Below, one piece after another: positions 32,408 to 42,739 of a stretch of 64,000 nucleotides of DNA. The position numbers and the translations under genes are program-made. Numbering within the stretch: position 1 is the first letter of the stretch; each line of letters opens with the position of its first letter. The notes under the pieces are model-generated. The model saw nothing but the letters and a program-made list of their open reading frames with translations, did not search any database and was not told the DNA's origin. Source of the DNA: Pluralibacter sp. UBA7423 (lineage in GTDB: Bacteria; Pseudomonadota; Gammaproteobacteria; Enterobacterales; Enterobacteriaceae); assembly GCA_002470465.1 (NCBI GenBank), contig DKMD01000017.1:230053-294052 (forward strand), given 5' to 3'.

Positions 32408-33640
32408 ATGCCATCGCCGCTCGCCAGTCAATTAACCCAGCGCTTCTTCCGCTATCTGTCTATCACCAGCCAGAGCGACGCCAGCGCAACCACCTTACCC
32501 ACCACCGCAGGACAGCACGAGATGGCGCAAGTCCTGGCAAAAGAGCTGGAACAGCTGGGCCTGGACAATATTGAAATTGATGAGCATGCCACCGTTACCG
32601 CGGTGAAAAAAGGCAATGTTCCCGGTGCGCCGCGCGTTGGTTTCATCACTCATATTGATACCGTGGACGTCGGGCTGTCACCGGATATTCATCCGCAAAT
32701 CCTGCGTTTTACTGGTGAAGATCTCTGCCTGAATACGCAAAAAGACGTCTGGCTGCGGGTAAAAGAGCATCCTGAAATTCTGGCCTACCCTGGTGAAGAC
32801 ATTATCTTCAGCGACGGCACCAGCGTGCTCGGTGCCGACAACAAAGCCGCGGTTACCGTGGTGATGACGCTGCTGGAAAACCTGAAGGCCGAACAGCGCC
32901 ATGGCGATATCCTGGTAGCCTTCGTGCCCGATGAAGAAGTCGGCCTGCGCGGCGCGAAGGCGCTGGATATCGAACGTCGCTTCAACGCTGATTTCGCCTG
33001 GACCATCGACTGCTGTGAACTCGGGGAGATCGTTTATGAAAACTTCAACGCCGCTGCGGCAGAAATCCGCTTTACCGGCGTCACCGCTCACCCGATGTCC
33101 GCCAAAGGCGTGCTGGTCAACCCGTTGCTGATGGCGACGGACTATATGAGCCACTTCGATCGTCTGGAAACCCCGGAGCACACCGAAGGCCGTGAAGGCT
33201 ATGTCTGGTTTAATGGCATGGAAGCCGTGCAGAGCAATGCGGTGCTGCACGCCAGCATTCGTGATTTTGACAAAGCGAGCTTCGAGCGCCGTAAACAGCA
33301 GATTGCCGAAGTCGCCGGGAAGATTGCCGCGCTCTACCCAACGGCAAAAGTGGACTATCGGATAAGCGATACCTACAGCAACATCAGCAATGCCATCGGT
33401 GAAGATCGTCGTGCGGTTGATTTGATGTTTGAGGCCATGGAGAGCCTCGGTATTACGCCAAAACCGACGCCGATGCGCGGCGGCACCGACGGCGCGGCGC
33501 TCTCAGCCAAAGGGCTGCTGACCCCGAACTTCTTCACCGGCGCGCACAACTTCCACTCGAAGTTTGAATTTTTGCCGCTGAAATCGTTCGAGGCCTCTTA
33601 CAACGTCGCTCTGCAGCTCTGCCTGCTGGCCGCGCGTTAA
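32408..33640 (+). CDS. PepT-like tripeptide aminopeptidase
   Basis: A 410-residue M20B metallopeptidase like peptidase T. Metal and catalytic residues are visible in order: THIDTVD (His, Asp), VLGADNKAA (bridging Asp), VPDEEVG (catalytic and ligand Glu pair), TIDCCELG (Asp), and [11 protein letters not shown] (His) near the end. Start at 32408, nine bases after AAGAAGGA; the upstream ATG at 32387 would add seven residues ahead of that site. It is divergent from the broken DppA paralogue, suggesting a former peptide uptake and hydrolysis pair. It differs from the usual pepT location, so it is probably a second copy. It ends overlapping the tehB stop. Confidence 0.9.
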   Translation: MPSPLASQLTQRFFRYLSITSQSDASATTLPTTAGQHEMAQVLAKELEQLGLDNIEIDEHATVTAVKKGNVPGAPRVGFITHIDTVDVGLSPDIHPQILRFTGEDLCLNTQKDVWLRVKEHPEILAYPGEDIIFSDGTSVLGADNKAAVTVVMTLLENLKAEQRHGDILVAFVPDEEVGLRGAKALDIERRFNADFAWTIDCCELGEIVYENFNAAAAEIRFTGVTAHPMSAKGVLVNPLLMATDYMSHFDRLETPEHTEGREGYVWFNGMEAVQSNAVLHASIRDFDKASFERRKQQIAEVAGKIAALYPTAKVDYRISDTYSNISNAIGEDRRAVDLMFEAMESLGITPKPTPMRGGTDGAALSAKGLLTPNFFTGAHNFHSKFEFLPLKSFEASYNVALQLCLLAAR

Positions 33641-34233
33641 GCAGGTTTGCGGGCGAGCATGGTGGCAAAGCGCAATTTGATGCGGTTACCGTTGGGGTCG
33701 GTGCGATGGAGTTCGCCGACCTCTTCGTTATAGCGGTCGAACTGCCAGCCTTCGTAGTAATTCTTCAGCTCGCCCGCCTTAAAGGCAAACGGGAAGCCGA
33801 CGGTACACGGATAATCGTCCGTGTCCATCGCCGCCACGATCAGGTTCCAGCCGCCCGGCTTCGTGCAGCGCTGCATGTTAGCAATCAGCCCCGGAATGGT
33901 TTTCGCTTCCAGGAACATCATCACCACGGTGGAGAGAATAAAGTCGTAGTCGCCGTCGAACGTCAGCGCATTCAGATCCACTTCCTTCGATCGCAGGTTT
34001 TCCAGCCCTTCCGCCTGGCGAATGGTCTCCAGGTTATTGATGCTCATTGCGTTTTTATCCCACGCGGTAACATCAAAGCCGTTCGCTGCGAGGAAAAGGC
34101 TGTTACGCCCGTTGCCACATCCCAGATCGAGCGTTTTTCCGGGCTGAATTTTCGTCGCCGCGTGCAGCACTTCTGAATGGGTGCGAGTCAGGCCGTATTT
34201 GTCAGTGAAGTAGTTTTCGTCACGAAGAGTCAT
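33637..34233 (-). CDS. tehB: Tellurite methyltransferase
   Basis: A 198-residue SAM-dependent methyltransferase like E. coli TehB. The SAM-binding motif is [15 protein letters not shown] (about 36-50), with [11 protein letters not shown] as motif II region. It detoxifies tellurite by methylation in the cytoplasm, together with TehA. Its ATG overlaps the tehA stop by four bases. AAGGA lies seven bases upstream. It converges with the PepT-like gene, their stop codons overlapping. Confidence 0.93.
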   Translation of the reverse strand: MTLRDENYFTDKYGLTRTHSEVLHAATKIQPGKTLDLGCGNGRNSLFLAANGFDVTAWDKNAMSINNLETIRQAEGLENLRSKEVDLNALTFDGDYDFILSTVVMMFLEAKTIPGLIANMQRCTKPGGWNLIVAAMDTDDYPCTVGFPFAFKAGELKNYYEGWQFDRYNEEVGELHRTDPNGNRIKLRFATMLARKPA

Positions 34234-35234
34234 TGGGGATCCTTGTTGGGTAAAAGAGTGTCACGATCGACGCGGGTCAGCAGCTTGCCGCAGACCAGCA
34301 AATTCAGGGTCCACAGCATCAGCAAAGCGATAATCGCGTTAGTGAAGATAAACAGCGGCAGCGCCAGGTAATGGAAAAAACCGTCAGGCGCGGCGTGCCC
34401 CAGATGCAGCCCGGTGGTCGCCAGCGCTGAAATGCCGAACGAGAAGCTCCAGAATGAGGCGTTAAACGGCTGAGCCAGGAACCAGGGGATCAGACGCAGC
34501 ATAAACAGCAGCTGCAGCAGGCCGTAACCGAACAGCATTTTTGCCAGCACATCCGCGTGACCACCATTTACGGCAAACCAGGCGCTACAGGCCACCAGCG
34601 CGGGGGCAAGCTGAATACCAAGCGAGGTGCGCAGCGGTGCGGGCAGCTCTCCGGCGCTGCGTAAACGTTGTAAAATAACAGGCTCCAGGCTCAGCCAGGA
34701 GAAAATGCCGGCGCCCAGGAAAACCAGCCCGACGTCGGTATAACCCAGCGCACCGCACGCCATTGCGCTGATAAAGTTATTTGCCACCGTCGGCAGATAC
34801 AGGCCTGGCGTTGTGGCCTCATTTGGGTGCTTTCCGCGCCACAGTCCGGCGCTTTGCCACGCGGCGTAACACAGCTGCGCCGCGACGCCGAAGCCAAACA
34901 GCCCTTCTGCCAGCTCCCGCCACCACGGCATTACGCCAATAGAAACCAGCATTGTCGTCGCCGGAAACAGGCTGACAAAGCTGCTGGCAAACGGGTGGCG
35001 CATCTCAGCGAGCACGCTGTGCGGGAAACGCGTCAGCCGCAGTAAAAACGCCAGCGTCAGCAGCGCCCAGATAACGATCGCCAGTACCACCAGCGCGTCG
35101 CCAATCAGCCACGGTACAGGCCAGATTGTGCTGGCATAGCGCCAGGCAAACCCCATGCCGATGATACCGAGCACCATGCCGAAATAACCGGCTGGCAGAT
35201 GCAGAACGGGACGTTTACTGGAGGGATTGTTCAT
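34230..35234 (-). CDS. tehA: TehA, tellurite-resistance/dicarboxylate (TDT) channel
   Basis: A 334-residue inner-membrane protein with about ten spans, of the TehA/SLAC1 fold. It begins [20 protein letters not shown], and the conserved gating Phe region lies in [19 protein letters not shown]. High gene dosage of tehAB gives tellurite resistance in E. coli. It forms an operon with tehB and is divergent from ydcK across 111 bases. Confidence 0.93.
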   Translation of the reverse strand: MNNPSSKRPVLHLPAGYFGMVLGIIGMGFAWRYASTIWPVPWLIGDALVVLAIVIWALLTLAFLLRLTRFPHSVLAEMRHPFASSFVSLFPATTMLVSIGVMPWWRELAEGLFGFGVAAQLCYAAWQSAGLWRGKHPNEATTPGLYLPTVANNFISAMACGALGYTDVGLVFLGAGIFSWLSLEPVILQRLRSAGELPAPLRTSLGIQLAPALVACSAWFAVNGGHADVLAKMLFGYGLLQLLFMLRLIPWFLAQPFNASFWSFSFGISALATTGLHLGHAAPDGFFHYLALPLFIFTNAIIALLMLWTLNLLVCGKLLTRVDRDTLLPNKDPQ

Positions 35235-35345
35235 TTATGTTAAGCATTCAAAAAAATTTGAAGATGCATTTTAAAGGAACCTTCTGCGCCGCGTCACGCA
35301 GATTCTTTGCTACGTTTATCTTAGCCCCTCATAAAGAGAATTCTG

Positions 35346-36326
35346 ATGAACAAATTCCGCCTGAGCGATTCCGCACGTAGCCACAGCTATCAGGAAGATG
35401 GTGAGAAAAAGTGCGTCTCACTGCGGCAAATCATTGCCCTGCGAGATTTCGCCGACGTGAAAGCCGGCACGCCGGGCGGCTGGGTGGATGATGAATCAGC
35501 GCTAAGCCAGGCAGGCAACTGCTGGATTTATGATGAGAACAGCGTGGTTTTTGCCGCTGCCCGCGTAACGGGCGATGCGCGAGTGACGCAGCCCTGCACG
35601 CTTTCTTACGGCGTGCTGGTGGAAGGTAATGCCTGGATAGACAACGCTATCCTTAGCCATCAGGCGAGAGTAAGTGACAACGTCACCGTTCAGTCATCCC
35701 GCGTGCGCGGCGAGTGTCATCTTTTCGGCGATGCACGCATTCTCAACGAATGCGATATTATCGCCGCCATCGGCTTAACCCGTGACAGCTTGCAGCATCT
35801 ACAAATCTACGATCGCGCCACCGTCAGTCGCTCACGTATTGTTCACCAGGCACAAATTTACGGCGATGCCATCGTCGATCAGGCGTTTATTGAGCACCGC
35901 GCCGAAGTGTTCGATGCCGCACTTCTCCAGGGTAATGATGTAAACAACGTCTGGGTCTGCGACTGCGCGAAAGTCTATGGTAACGCCCGCGTGGTGGCCG
36001 GGAGCGGCGAGGACGCGATTCCCACCCTGCGCTACAGTTCACAGGTGGCGGAAAACGCCGTGGTGGAAGGCAACTGCGTGCTGAAACATCACGTGCTGGT
36101 TGGCGGTCACGCCTGGCTGCGCGGCGGCCCTATCCTGCTGGATGATAAAATCCTGGTTGAAGGCCACGCGCGCATCAGCGGAGATGTGGTGATTGAACAT
36201 CGGGTTGAAATCACCGGTAACGCAGTGATCGAAGCTTATGACGGTGACACTATTCACCTGCGCGGGCGCAAGGTGATCAACGGCGACGAGCGGATCACAC
36301 GCACGCCGCTGCTCGGGTCACTTTAA
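35346..36326 (+). CDS. ydcK: YdcK, left-handed beta-helix protein
   Basis: A 326-residue protein, same length as E. coli YdcK. From about residue 60 onward it is built of hexapeptide-like repeats (for example [20 protein letters not shown]), the hallmark of a left-handed parallel beta helix as in acyl- and nucleotidyl-transferases. No substrate is established. It converges with rimL, overlapping it by nine bases; in E. coli the two are also neighbours. Confidence 0.9.
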   Translation: MNKFRLSDSARSHSYQEDGEKKCVSLRQIIALRDFADVKAGTPGGWVDDESALSQAGNCWIYDENSVVFAAARVTGDARVTQPCTLSYGVLVEGNAWIDNAILSHQARVSDNVTVQSSRVRGECHLFGDARILNECDIIAAIGLTRDSLQHLQIYDRATVSRSRIVHQAQIYGDAIVDQAFIEHRAEVFDAALLQGNDVNNVWVCDCAKVYGNARVVAGSGEDAIPTLRYSSQVAENAVVEGNCVLKHHVLVGGHAWLRGGPILLDDKILVEGHARISGDVVIEHRVEITGNAVIEAYDGDTIHLRGRKVINGDERITRTPLLGSL

Positions 36327-36887
36327 GCCATCTTCAATAATGCGGGCGTAGATATTCTGGTCCTGGTAGCGGCCGTTGAGATACTCCGCCTGTCGCAGGC
36401 ACCCTTCCAGCACGAAACCGTTGCGCAGCGCCACCCGGTTGCTGCGCTCATTTTCAACGCGACATTTGATCACAAACCGGCGGATTTCCCCCTGTTGCGC
36501 GTAGTACTGCATAAACGCTTCAAGACAGGCGGACAGGATCCCTTGCCCCTGATGGTCTTCATCCAGCCAGTAACCGATATAACCGGCCTTATTGAGCGGC
36601 TCAATGGCGTTAAACGACAGCACGCCCACGACATCACCGCTGTATACAATCAGGAACATTTTGGCGTATCCGCGCTGGTGCAGTAACCGGTTGCTCAGCA
36701 TATTTTGCCGGGTGTCCTCTTCACTACCGACAAACTGCGGCCAGTTCAGGGAGTGCTGCAGCCACTGGCGATTTTTAAGCACCAGCTGGTGCAGCGCGGG
36801 AACAAAACGCTCATTGGCGGCTTCCAGCGCTAACTCAGCGGAAACCTGAATCAATGCATCCTGTAGCGGGTTTTCAGGTGTCATCAT
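36318..36887 (-). CDS. rimL: RimL, ribosomal L7/L12 N-acetyltransferase
   Basis: A GNAT enzyme of 188-189 residues, similar to E. coli RimL, which acetylates the N-terminal Ser of L12 to give L7. Shared blocks are [34 protein letters not shown] (acetyl-CoA loop) and [19 protein letters not shown] lies six bases before the ATG at 36884 and only three before 36887, so the inner ATG is the likelier start. It overlaps the convergent ydcK 3' end. Confidence 0.92.
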   Translation of the reverse strand: MMTPENPLQDALIQVSAELALEAANERFVPALHQLVLKNRQWLQHSLNWPQFVGSEEDTRQNMLSNRLLHQRGYAKMFLIVYSGDVVGVLSFNAIEPLNKAGYIGYWLDEDHQGQGILSACLEAFMQYYAQQGEIRRFVIKCRVENERSNRVALRNGFVLEGCLRQAEYLNGRYQDQNIYARIIEDGLK

Positions 36888-36946
36888 GGATCCTTGTGAT
36901 TAGCATACGTTTTCGTTCCACTGGTCCTCAAACCCTAAACAGGCTT

Positions 36947-37016
36947 GCCGGGTGGCGCTGCGCTAACCCGGCCTACGGTATTTTGTAGGCCAAGCAAACG
37001 CAGTGCCGCCAGGCGC
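36947..37016. repeat. REP/BIME element
   Basis: Inverted units CCGGGTGGCGCTGCGCTAAC and GTAGGCCAAGCAAACGCAGT, between rimL and opgD. In E. coli ydcH occupies this interval; I find no ydcH here. Confidence 0.75.
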
Positions 37017-38672
37017 TTACTTCATCACGCGGTCATCGACGTAATTACGCTTGTCCGGCGCGGGCGGGAAGTACTGATACAGCCAGGTTTCACTGATCGC
37101 ATCGCCCTGGCAGCGCAGGAACATGCGCATATCTACCGGGTCTGTGGAGTCGTTGGTCGGATACCAGTCGAAGAGAATGCGGTAGCCGTCGAACGGTTCA
37201 ACGTAGAGAATTTCAATCTGCTTTGCTTCGCCGTTGGAGAGCGTGATCACCGGTTCGATACCTTTCGGTGCGGCGGCTTTCAGGTCCCCGCCCACGAAGT
37301 CAATGGCAAAGCGACGTGCCCATTTATCCGGATAGTGTTCACCCGGTGCCCAGCCTTCCGGGAAGCCGCCCATGCCGGTACGGGTGGCCATCACGCGGGC
37401 CATTGGAGAGCGTACCGGCGGCTGCGCGGCCCAGTAGAGGCGATACTTGAAGTCCAGTTCGTCGCCCGCCTTCACCGTTTTTTTCGGCTGCCAGAAGCAG
37501 ACGATGTTATCCAGCGTTTCACCGGTGGTCGGGATCTCCATCAATGAAACGGCCCCTTCGCCCCACTGGCTGCGCGGTTCGACCCACAGGCTCGGGCGCT
37601 TGTTGTACCAGCCCATCACGTCCTGATAGTGCGAAAAGTCGCGGTCAAGCTGCAGCAGACCAAAGCCGCGCGGATTTTTGTCCTGGTAGGCGTTGAACTG
37701 TAGCTTCTGCGGGTTATTCAGCGGACGGCAGATCCACTCGCCGTTACCGCGCCACATCGCCAGACGATCGGAGTCGTGGATTTGCGGGTGGATGGTGTCG
37801 CACGTGCGGCGCTCGTTGTTGCCGCAGCTGAACATGCTGGTCATCGGCGAGATGCCGAGCTGTTTGATGTCCTTGCGGGCGAAGATGTGGTTTTCCACAT
37901 CCATGATCACCTGCGTTTCCTGACAGTTTACGGTGAACTTGTAGGCACCGGATACGCTTGGGCTGTCCAGCAATGCGTAAACGGTAAAGACCGTGGCGCC
38001 CGGCTTGACGGTTTCAAACCAGAAAGAGGTGAAATCCGGGAACTCTTCAAGGCCGTCGGTGTAGGTATCCACCGCCAGGCCGCGTGCAGACAGGCCGTAC
38101 TGATAAGTGCTGTCCACCGCGCGGAAGTAGCTTGCACCAAGGAACGACACGATATCTCGGCGTGCCAGTTCCGGCGCCTTAAAGGTGCGGAAACCGGCGA
38201 AGCCGAGGTCGGTCTGCCCTTCCAGCTGCTTAGTGTCGACGCCCGCATCGTTGTATTTGAACAGCTCCGGGCGGAAGTGGATTTCACGCGCCTGCTGTGT
38301 CGCAGAATCCAGTGAGAACATGCGCACGCGGCGGCGGAAGCCCATCCCGACGTGGAAGAACTGAATATCGAGCTGACGATCGGGAATGTTGTTCCACAGC
38401 GACTGGTTTGCATCGTACTGAATCGCGTTGTAAGCCTGCGGCGTCAGATCTGCGAGAGTTTTCGGCAAATCTTTTGGTTTGCCACCCCATGGCTGGCTGG
38501 CAATGTCACGGGCCATCGACTGCAATACGGAGAAATCAAAACGACGCGTTTGCCCGTCGGCAATGGACGAATCATCAGCAAGCGCGGCTTTGGAAAACAG
38601 GGAGGCAATGCCGGTTGTCGCGCTCACCGCGGCGACAGCCATCGAGGATTTAATAAAGTGTCTGCGGTTCAT
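37017..38672 (-). CDS. opgD: Periplasmic glucan biosynthesis protein D
   Basis: A 551-residue protein like E. coli OpgD (MdoD), which shapes the backbone of osmoregulated periplasmic glucans. It has a Tat signal peptide: [15 protein letters not shown] with twin Arg at 3-4, a hydrophobic stretch and cleavage near AALA (about 32). The body is a MdoG-type beta-sandwich domain followed by an Ig-like domain; [17 protein letters not shown] and [20 protein letters not shown] are near-identical to the E. coli protein. Its ending, [18 protein letters not shown], is also conserved. Single gene. Confidence 0.95.
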   Translation of the reverse strand: MNRRHFIKSSMAVAAVSATTGIASLFSKAALADDSSIADGQTRRFDFSVLQSMARDIASQPWGGKPKDLPKTLADLTPQAYNAIQYDANQSLWNNIPDRQLDIQFFHVGMGFRRRVRMFSLDSATQQAREIHFRPELFKYNDAGVDTKQLEGQTDLGFAGFRTFKAPELARRDIVSFLGASYFRAVDSTYQYGLSARGLAVDTYTDGLEEFPDFTSFWFETVKPGATVFTVYALLDSPSVSGAYKFTVNCQETQVIMDVENHIFARKDIKQLGISPMTSMFSCGNNERRTCDTIHPQIHDSDRLAMWRGNGEWICRPLNNPQKLQFNAYQDKNPRGFGLLQLDRDFSHYQDVMGWYNKRPSLWVEPRSQWGEGAVSLMEIPTTGETLDNIVCFWQPKKTVKAGDELDFKYRLYWAAQPPVRSPMARVMATRTGMGGFPEGWAPGEHYPDKWARRFAIDFVGGDLKAAAPKGIEPVITLSNGEAKQIEILYVEPFDGYRILFDWYPTNDSTDPVDMRMFLRCQGDAISETWLYQYFPPAPDKRNYVDDRVMK

Positions 38673-38871
38673 GCCTGAGTCAGCGTCCTTATAAATGTCG
38701 ACTTCGCGAAGATGCGCCCCACTCTAGACAAAAAACGCTGATAATCCAATTGTTGCCCGCGCAAACCGGGAAATAAATTATTGCGATCGGAAGTGACTGA
38801 TTCCGGTTGTAAATGTCTGTATAAAAAAGGCTCATCGCTGATTTGCGTGAACGCTTGCGCGAAGGGCTTTT

Positions 38872-38912
38872 ATGCCGGGTGGCGGCTTCGCCTTACCCAG
38901 GCCTACGATGCC
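38872..38912. repeat. Single REP unit
   Basis: GCCGGGTGGCGGCTTCGCCT is a REP half followed by TACCCAGGCC. It lies in the 307-base gap between opgD and the binding-protein gene; the remaining part holds the opgD promoter region and the terminator listed next. Confidence 0.7.
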
Positions 38913-38926
38913 CCATACGCCGTTCG

Positions 38927-38960
38927 AAAAAAAACCCGGCGAGCGACATCACTCCCGGGG
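38927..38960 (-). terminator. Terminator after the amino-acid-binding protein gene
   Basis: On the minus strand CCCGG-GAG ... CTC-G-CCGGG is followed by eight Ts. It lies about 20 bases beyond the stop of the 38980 gene. Confidence 0.8.
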
Positions 38961-38979
38961 CCAAAATACACTCTCGTTA

Positions 38980-39753
38980 TTATTTTACGCTGACGTCAAT
39001 ACCCGGAAAGTATTTCGCCGCAAGCGTGGTGATGGTGCCATCGGCACGCACTTTGTCGATAGCGGCGTCGAGCTGCTTTTTCTGCGCCTCGTCGCCTTTA
39101 CGCAGACCAAAGCCAATTCCGCTGCCGAGGATCGTATCATCCGCCACCGGTTTGCCGATAAAGCCGAAGCCTTTACCCTGCGGCTTGCTGAGGAACCCGG
39201 CCTGGCCCGCGGCGGACATCACTAAGCTTGCGTCAATACGCCCGTTCAGCAGATCCGCCCACGCCATATTCTGATCTTTATAAGACACTACGGTGACACC
39301 GTGCTTTTCCCAGTGCTCTTTGGCGTAGGTTTCCTGAATGGAACCCTGCAACACACCAATGGTTTTACCCTGCAATCCTTCCGGCGTGGCCTGCATGCCG
39401 CTGCCCTCTTTTCCGACCAGCTGAGACGGAATGCGGTAAATCGGCTGAGTGAAATCAATGCTTTTACGCCGCTGTTCGGTGATGTTCATCGCCGAGTTGA
39501 TCGCGTCAAACTTTTTCGCAACGAGCCCCGGGATCAGTGAATCAAACGAGCTTTCCACCCAGCTGCATTTCAGCTGTGCCGCTTTACAGATGGCGTTGCC
39601 CAAATCGATATCAAACCCCTGTAGTTCGCCCGCTGAGTTACGACTTTCAAACGGCGGGTACTCCGCCTCCACGCCAAAGCGCAGCTCGTCTGCCGCAAAA
39701 GAGGAAACCGAGCAAATCAGGCCGAAGCCCAGGATCAGTGCTTTTACTTTCAT
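38980..39753 (-). CDS. Amino-acid-type periplasmic binding protein
   Basis: A 257-residue family-3 solute-binding protein, resembling ArgT, HisJ and ArtJ. The signal peptide ends near SSFA (about 20); the mature part starts DELRFGVEAEYPPFESRNS and contains GFDIDLGNAICKAAQLKC, a family hallmark with the two Cys that form a disulfide in LAO-type proteins. Start chosen at the ATG at 39753, eight bases after AGGGG. It is 12 bases after the aminotransferase gene, so one operon. No permease gene is present; it must use a transporter encoded elsewhere. Confidence 0.85.
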   Translation of the reverse strand: MKVKALILGFGLICSVSSFAADELRFGVEAEYPPFESRNSAGELQGFDIDLGNAICKAAQLKCSWVESSFDSLIPGLVAKKFDAINSAMNITEQRRKSIDFTQPIYRIPSQLVGKEGSGMQATPEGLQGKTIGVLQGSIQETYAKEHWEKHGVTVVSYKDQNMAWADLLNGRIDASLVMSAAGQAGFLSKPQGKGFGFIGKPVADDTILGSGIGFGLRKGDEAQKKQLDAAIDKVRADGTITTLAAKYFPGIDVSVK

Positions 39754-39765
39754 CGCCAACGCCCC

Positions 39766-40935
39766 TTAACGTGGTTTAACCTGACACAGGGCCGCAGCAC
39801 CTGCCCGTAATGTCGCCTCATCTTTGGCAAAAGAGAGACGAATCAGTTTGTTATCGGTGCCGTCGGTGTAAAACGCCGACAGCGGGATCGTCGCCACGCC
39901 GTGGTCAACAATCAGCCTTTTAACCATTTCGCTGTCGCGCTCGTCACTGAACGCGCTGTAGTCCGCCAGCAGGAAGAACGAGCCCTGACTCGGCAGCAGC
40001 TTAAACGGCGATTCTGCCAGCAGCGATTGCAGCAGATCGCGCTTACGCTGATAAAACGCCGCCAGCGACAGCCAGGTTTGCGGGTCCATCATATGTTCAG
40101 CAAACGCGTACTGCATCGGAGTATCGGCAGAAAACATCAAAAATTGATGCACTTTGCAGATCTCATCCATCAGTTCGGCTGGCGCCACACAATACCCCAC
40201 CCGCCAGCCGGTGACGTGATAGGTTTTTCCAAAGGATGAAACAATCACGCTGCGCTCGGCGAGCTGCGGATGCGTTGCCATGCCGTGATGCGGCTGGCCG
40301 CCAAACACGACGTGTTCGTAGACTTCGTCAGACAAAATCACAATATCGGTGTTTCGGGTCAGCGCCGCCAGCTGCTGCAGATCGTTAGCATCGAAGACTT
40401 TGCCGCTGGGGTTATGCGGCGTGTTGACGATAATCATGCGAGTGCGCGGCGTGATGGCGGCACGCACCTCATCCCAGTTAACGGTAAAATCCGGCACCGT
40501 CAGCTTAATGGCGACCGGCGTTGCGCCCTGCAAACGCACAATCGGCGCATAGCTGTCGAACGAGGGTTCAAAATAGATCACTTCATCGCCGGGATGCACC
40601 AGCCCGCTGATGGCGGAATAGAGCCCTTCGCTGGCGCTGGCCGTGATCAGCACTTCGCTGTCAACGTCGTAGCGAGTGCCATAGAGATCGGCAATTTTCT
40701 CCGCGATGCGGATTTTCAGCGCATGCAGGCCGGTCATCGATGCGTACTGGTTATGCCCCGCTTCCATCGCACGGGTTACGCCCTGTACTAATCGTGGATC
40801 GCAGGCAAAGTTCGGCGCACCCTGGGAAAGGTTAATGGCGTTATGCTGTGCAGAAAGCTGGCCAATCACGGTAAAGATGGTGGTGCCCACATCGGGTAAC
40901 TTGGTACGGGTTTTCACCGGAGAACGCAGAGTCAT
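39766..40935 (-). CDS. PLP-dependent aminotransferase, YbdL-like
   Basis: A 389-residue class I aminotransferase similar along its length to E. coli YbdL, a methionine- and aromatic-preferring transaminase. LPDVGTTIFTVIGQLSAQHN and INLSQGAPNF open the protein; NTPHNPSG, ILSDEVYEHVVF and SSFGKTYHVTGWRVGYC (PLP Lys) follow. Start at 40935, seven bases after AAAGGA. It is first in a two-gene operon with an amino-acid-binding protein and is divergent from an FAD protein, with a palindromic site between. It probably handles an amino acid taken up by that system. Confidence 0.85.
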   Translation of the reverse strand: MTLRSPVKTRTKLPDVGTTIFTVIGQLSAQHNAINLSQGAPNFACDPRLVQGVTRAMEAGHNQYASMTGLHALKIRIAEKIADLYGTRYDVDSEVLITASASEGLYSAISGLVHPGDEVIYFEPSFDSYAPIVRLQGATPVAIKLTVPDFTVNWDEVRAAITPRTRMIIVNTPHNPSGKVFDANDLQQLAALTRNTDIVILSDEVYEHVVFGGQPHHGMATHPQLAERSVIVSSFGKTYHVTGWRVGYCVAPAELMDEICKVHQFLMFSADTPMQYAFAEHMMDPQTWLSLAAFYQRKRDLLQSLLAESPFKLLPSQGSFFLLADYSAFSDERDSEMVKRLIVDHGVATIPLSAFYTDGTDNKLIRLSFAKDEATLRAGAAALCQVKPR

Positions 40936-41014
40936 CGCCAATCCTTTCTCAGTAAATATGCATAACTATTCAAGCGAAAGCCCTCTGCGGCGACAATCGA
41001 ATTGTTGTCATGCT

Positions 41015-41037
41015 AGCTATGAGGAAATTGCATAGCT
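41015..41037. promoter_or_regulatory. LysR-type palindrome between aminotransferase and FAD genes
   Basis: AGCTATG-N9-CATAGCT is a perfect 7-bp inverted repeat containing the T-N11-A pattern of LysR-type sites. Part of it (AAATTGCATAGCTG) recurs upstream of the LysR gene at 42710-42730. Confidence 0.6.
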
Positions 41038-41082
41038 GATATCGACGACTACACTTGATGCAGGTAACTCAGGTGAACCGCC

Positions 41083-42693
41083 ATGAAAAAAATCGCCATC
41101 ATCGGCACCGGCCCGACCGGGATATACACTTTCTTTTCGCTCTATAAGCACAACACACCCGTCGCCATCTCGCTGTATGAGCGCGCGGAGGAAGCCGGCG
41201 TCGGCATGCCGTATGCCGACGAGGACAATTCACGCCTGATGCTGGCGAACATTGCCAGCATTGAAATTCCACCGCTCTTTATGACCTACCTGGAGTGGTT
41301 AAAAACGCTGCCTCAGGAACGCCTGGCACATTTTGGCGTTGAGGCGTCCACGCTGCACGATCGCCAGTTCCTGCCGCGCATTCTGCTGGGCGACTACTTT
41401 CGCGCGCAGTTCCTCATCCTGGAGGAAAAAGCGAGACAGCGTGGCTACCAGGTTGAGGTCCATGAATCCTGCGAAGTGAGCGATCTGCACGCAACGGAGC
41501 AAGGCGTCCGGTTATGGATAAATAACGTTGCTGAACCTGACGTGTTCGACCTTGCCGTCATCGCCACCGGGCACGTCTGGCCGGATGACGAAGAGGCGAC
41601 CCGTTCATTTTTCCCAAGTCCGTGGTCGGGGCTGCTGGAGGCGCGTATTCCTGCGGGTTGCGTCGGCATTATGGGGCTTTCGCTGAGCGCCATTGATGCT
41701 GCTATGGCCGTCGTGGCACAGCACGGTGCATTCGATGAAACGGATGAGCACGCTGTCACTTTTAATCTCAACAGAAACAGTACTGCACTGAACCTGACGC
41801 TGATGTCGCGATCCGGTATTTTGCCTGAGGCAGATTTTTACTGCCCTCTCCCTTACGAACCGCTGAAAGTGGTAACGGAACAGGCCGTAGCACGGGAAAT
41901 TGCCGCCGGAAGTCAGGGTTTGCTGGACCGTATTTTTGCGCTGATGGCAAAAGAGATTACGCTTGCCGACCCGCAGTGGAGCGACCACATCACGTTATCT
42001 GAACTGAATGCCGACACCTTTGCCAGCGCCTGGTTTGCCGACAGGCAGCAGCACAACCCCTTTGACTGGGCGGAGGAGAACCTGCGGGAAGTCGAGCGTA
42101 ACAAGCAAGAGCGGCATACGGTGCCGTGGCGTTATGCCATCCTTCGCCTGCATGAAGCGGTTGAAGATGCCGTGGCGCATTTTGATGAGCGCGACCGACA
42201 GCGCTTCAATGCAGGCCTGGCGCGGGTGTTCATCGACAACTATACCGCAATCCCTTCAGAATCCATCCGCCGCCTTCTTGCGCTGCGGGAAGCAGGGATC
42301 CTGACGATTCAGACGCTTGGGGAAAACTATTCGCTGGAGAAAAGGGAAGACAGGACGCGCATTCGCGGACAGAACGGCGAACTGATGTTCGACACCTTCA
42401 TTGACGCTCGTGGACAGAAGCCACTGAAAATAAAAGATTTACCCTTCCCTCATCTTCGCGAACAGCTGGCCGCCACCGGAGATGATTTTCCGAATGTGGC
42501 GGAGGATTACACCCTGCCGGAACCCGAAGCGCTGCGCGGGCGGATCGCGTTTGGCGCACTGCCTTATCTCATGCACGATAAACCCTTCATTCAGGGCATT
42601 GTCGTTTGTGCAGAGATAGGCGAACGTATTGCTGAAACGGTGACGCAACCGACGAGCCGTCTGCGCCGACGTCTGCCGTTTATTGAGCGCTGA
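41083..42693 (+). CDS. FAD/NAD(P)-binding oxidoreductase
   Basis: A 536-residue flavoprotein-like protein. The N-terminal dinucleotide-binding loop is IIGTGPTGIY (GxGxxG at 8-13), and LMLANIASIEIPPLFMTYLEW suggests the NAD-binding-9 class of FAD/NAD(P) proteins (HI0933-like). A second Rossmann-type stretch is FDLAVIATGHVWPDD (about 154-168). Many such proteins are thought to act as amine or amino-acid hydroxylases or reductases; the reaction is unknown. It is divergent from the aminotransferase gene and followed by its likely regulator. The ATG is preceded by a weak CAGGTGAACC. Confidence 0.75.
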   Translation: MKKIAIIGTGPTGIYTFFSLYKHNTPVAISLYERAEEAGVGMPYADEDNSRLMLANIASIEIPPLFMTYLEWLKTLPQERLAHFGVEASTLHDRQFLPRILLGDYFRAQFLILEEKARQRGYQVEVHESCEVSDLHATEQGVRLWINNVAEPDVFDLAVIATGHVWPDDEEATRSFFPSPWSGLLEARIPAGCVGIMGLSLSAIDAAMAVVAQHGAFDETDEHAVTFNLNRNSTALNLTLMSRSGILPEADFYCPLPYEPLKVVTEQAVAREIAAGSQGLLDRIFALMAKEITLADPQWSDHITLSELNADTFASAWFADRQQHNPFDWAEENLREVERNKQERHTVPWRYAILRLHEAVEDAVAHFDERDRQRFNAGLARVFIDNYTAIPSESIRRLLALREAGILTIQTLGENYSLEKREDRTRIRGQNGELMFDTFIDARGQKPLKIKDLPFPHLREQLAATGDDFPNVAEDYTLPEPEALRGRIAFGALPYLMHDKPFIQGIVVCAEIGERIAETVTQPTSRLRRRLPFIER

Positions 42694-42709
42694 CCCTGTG
42701 TCATACTCG

Positions 42710-42730
42710 GCATGACCAAATTGCATAGCT
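42710..42730. promoter_or_regulatory. Second copy of the LysR-type site
   Basis: GCATG-N9-CATAGCT shares the 14-base AAATTGCATAGCTG with the palindrome at 41015-41037, keeping the same nine-base spacer. It overlaps the ribosome-binding region of the LysR gene, consistent with autorepression. Confidence 0.5.
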
Positions 42731-42739
42731 GGAGCCCGC

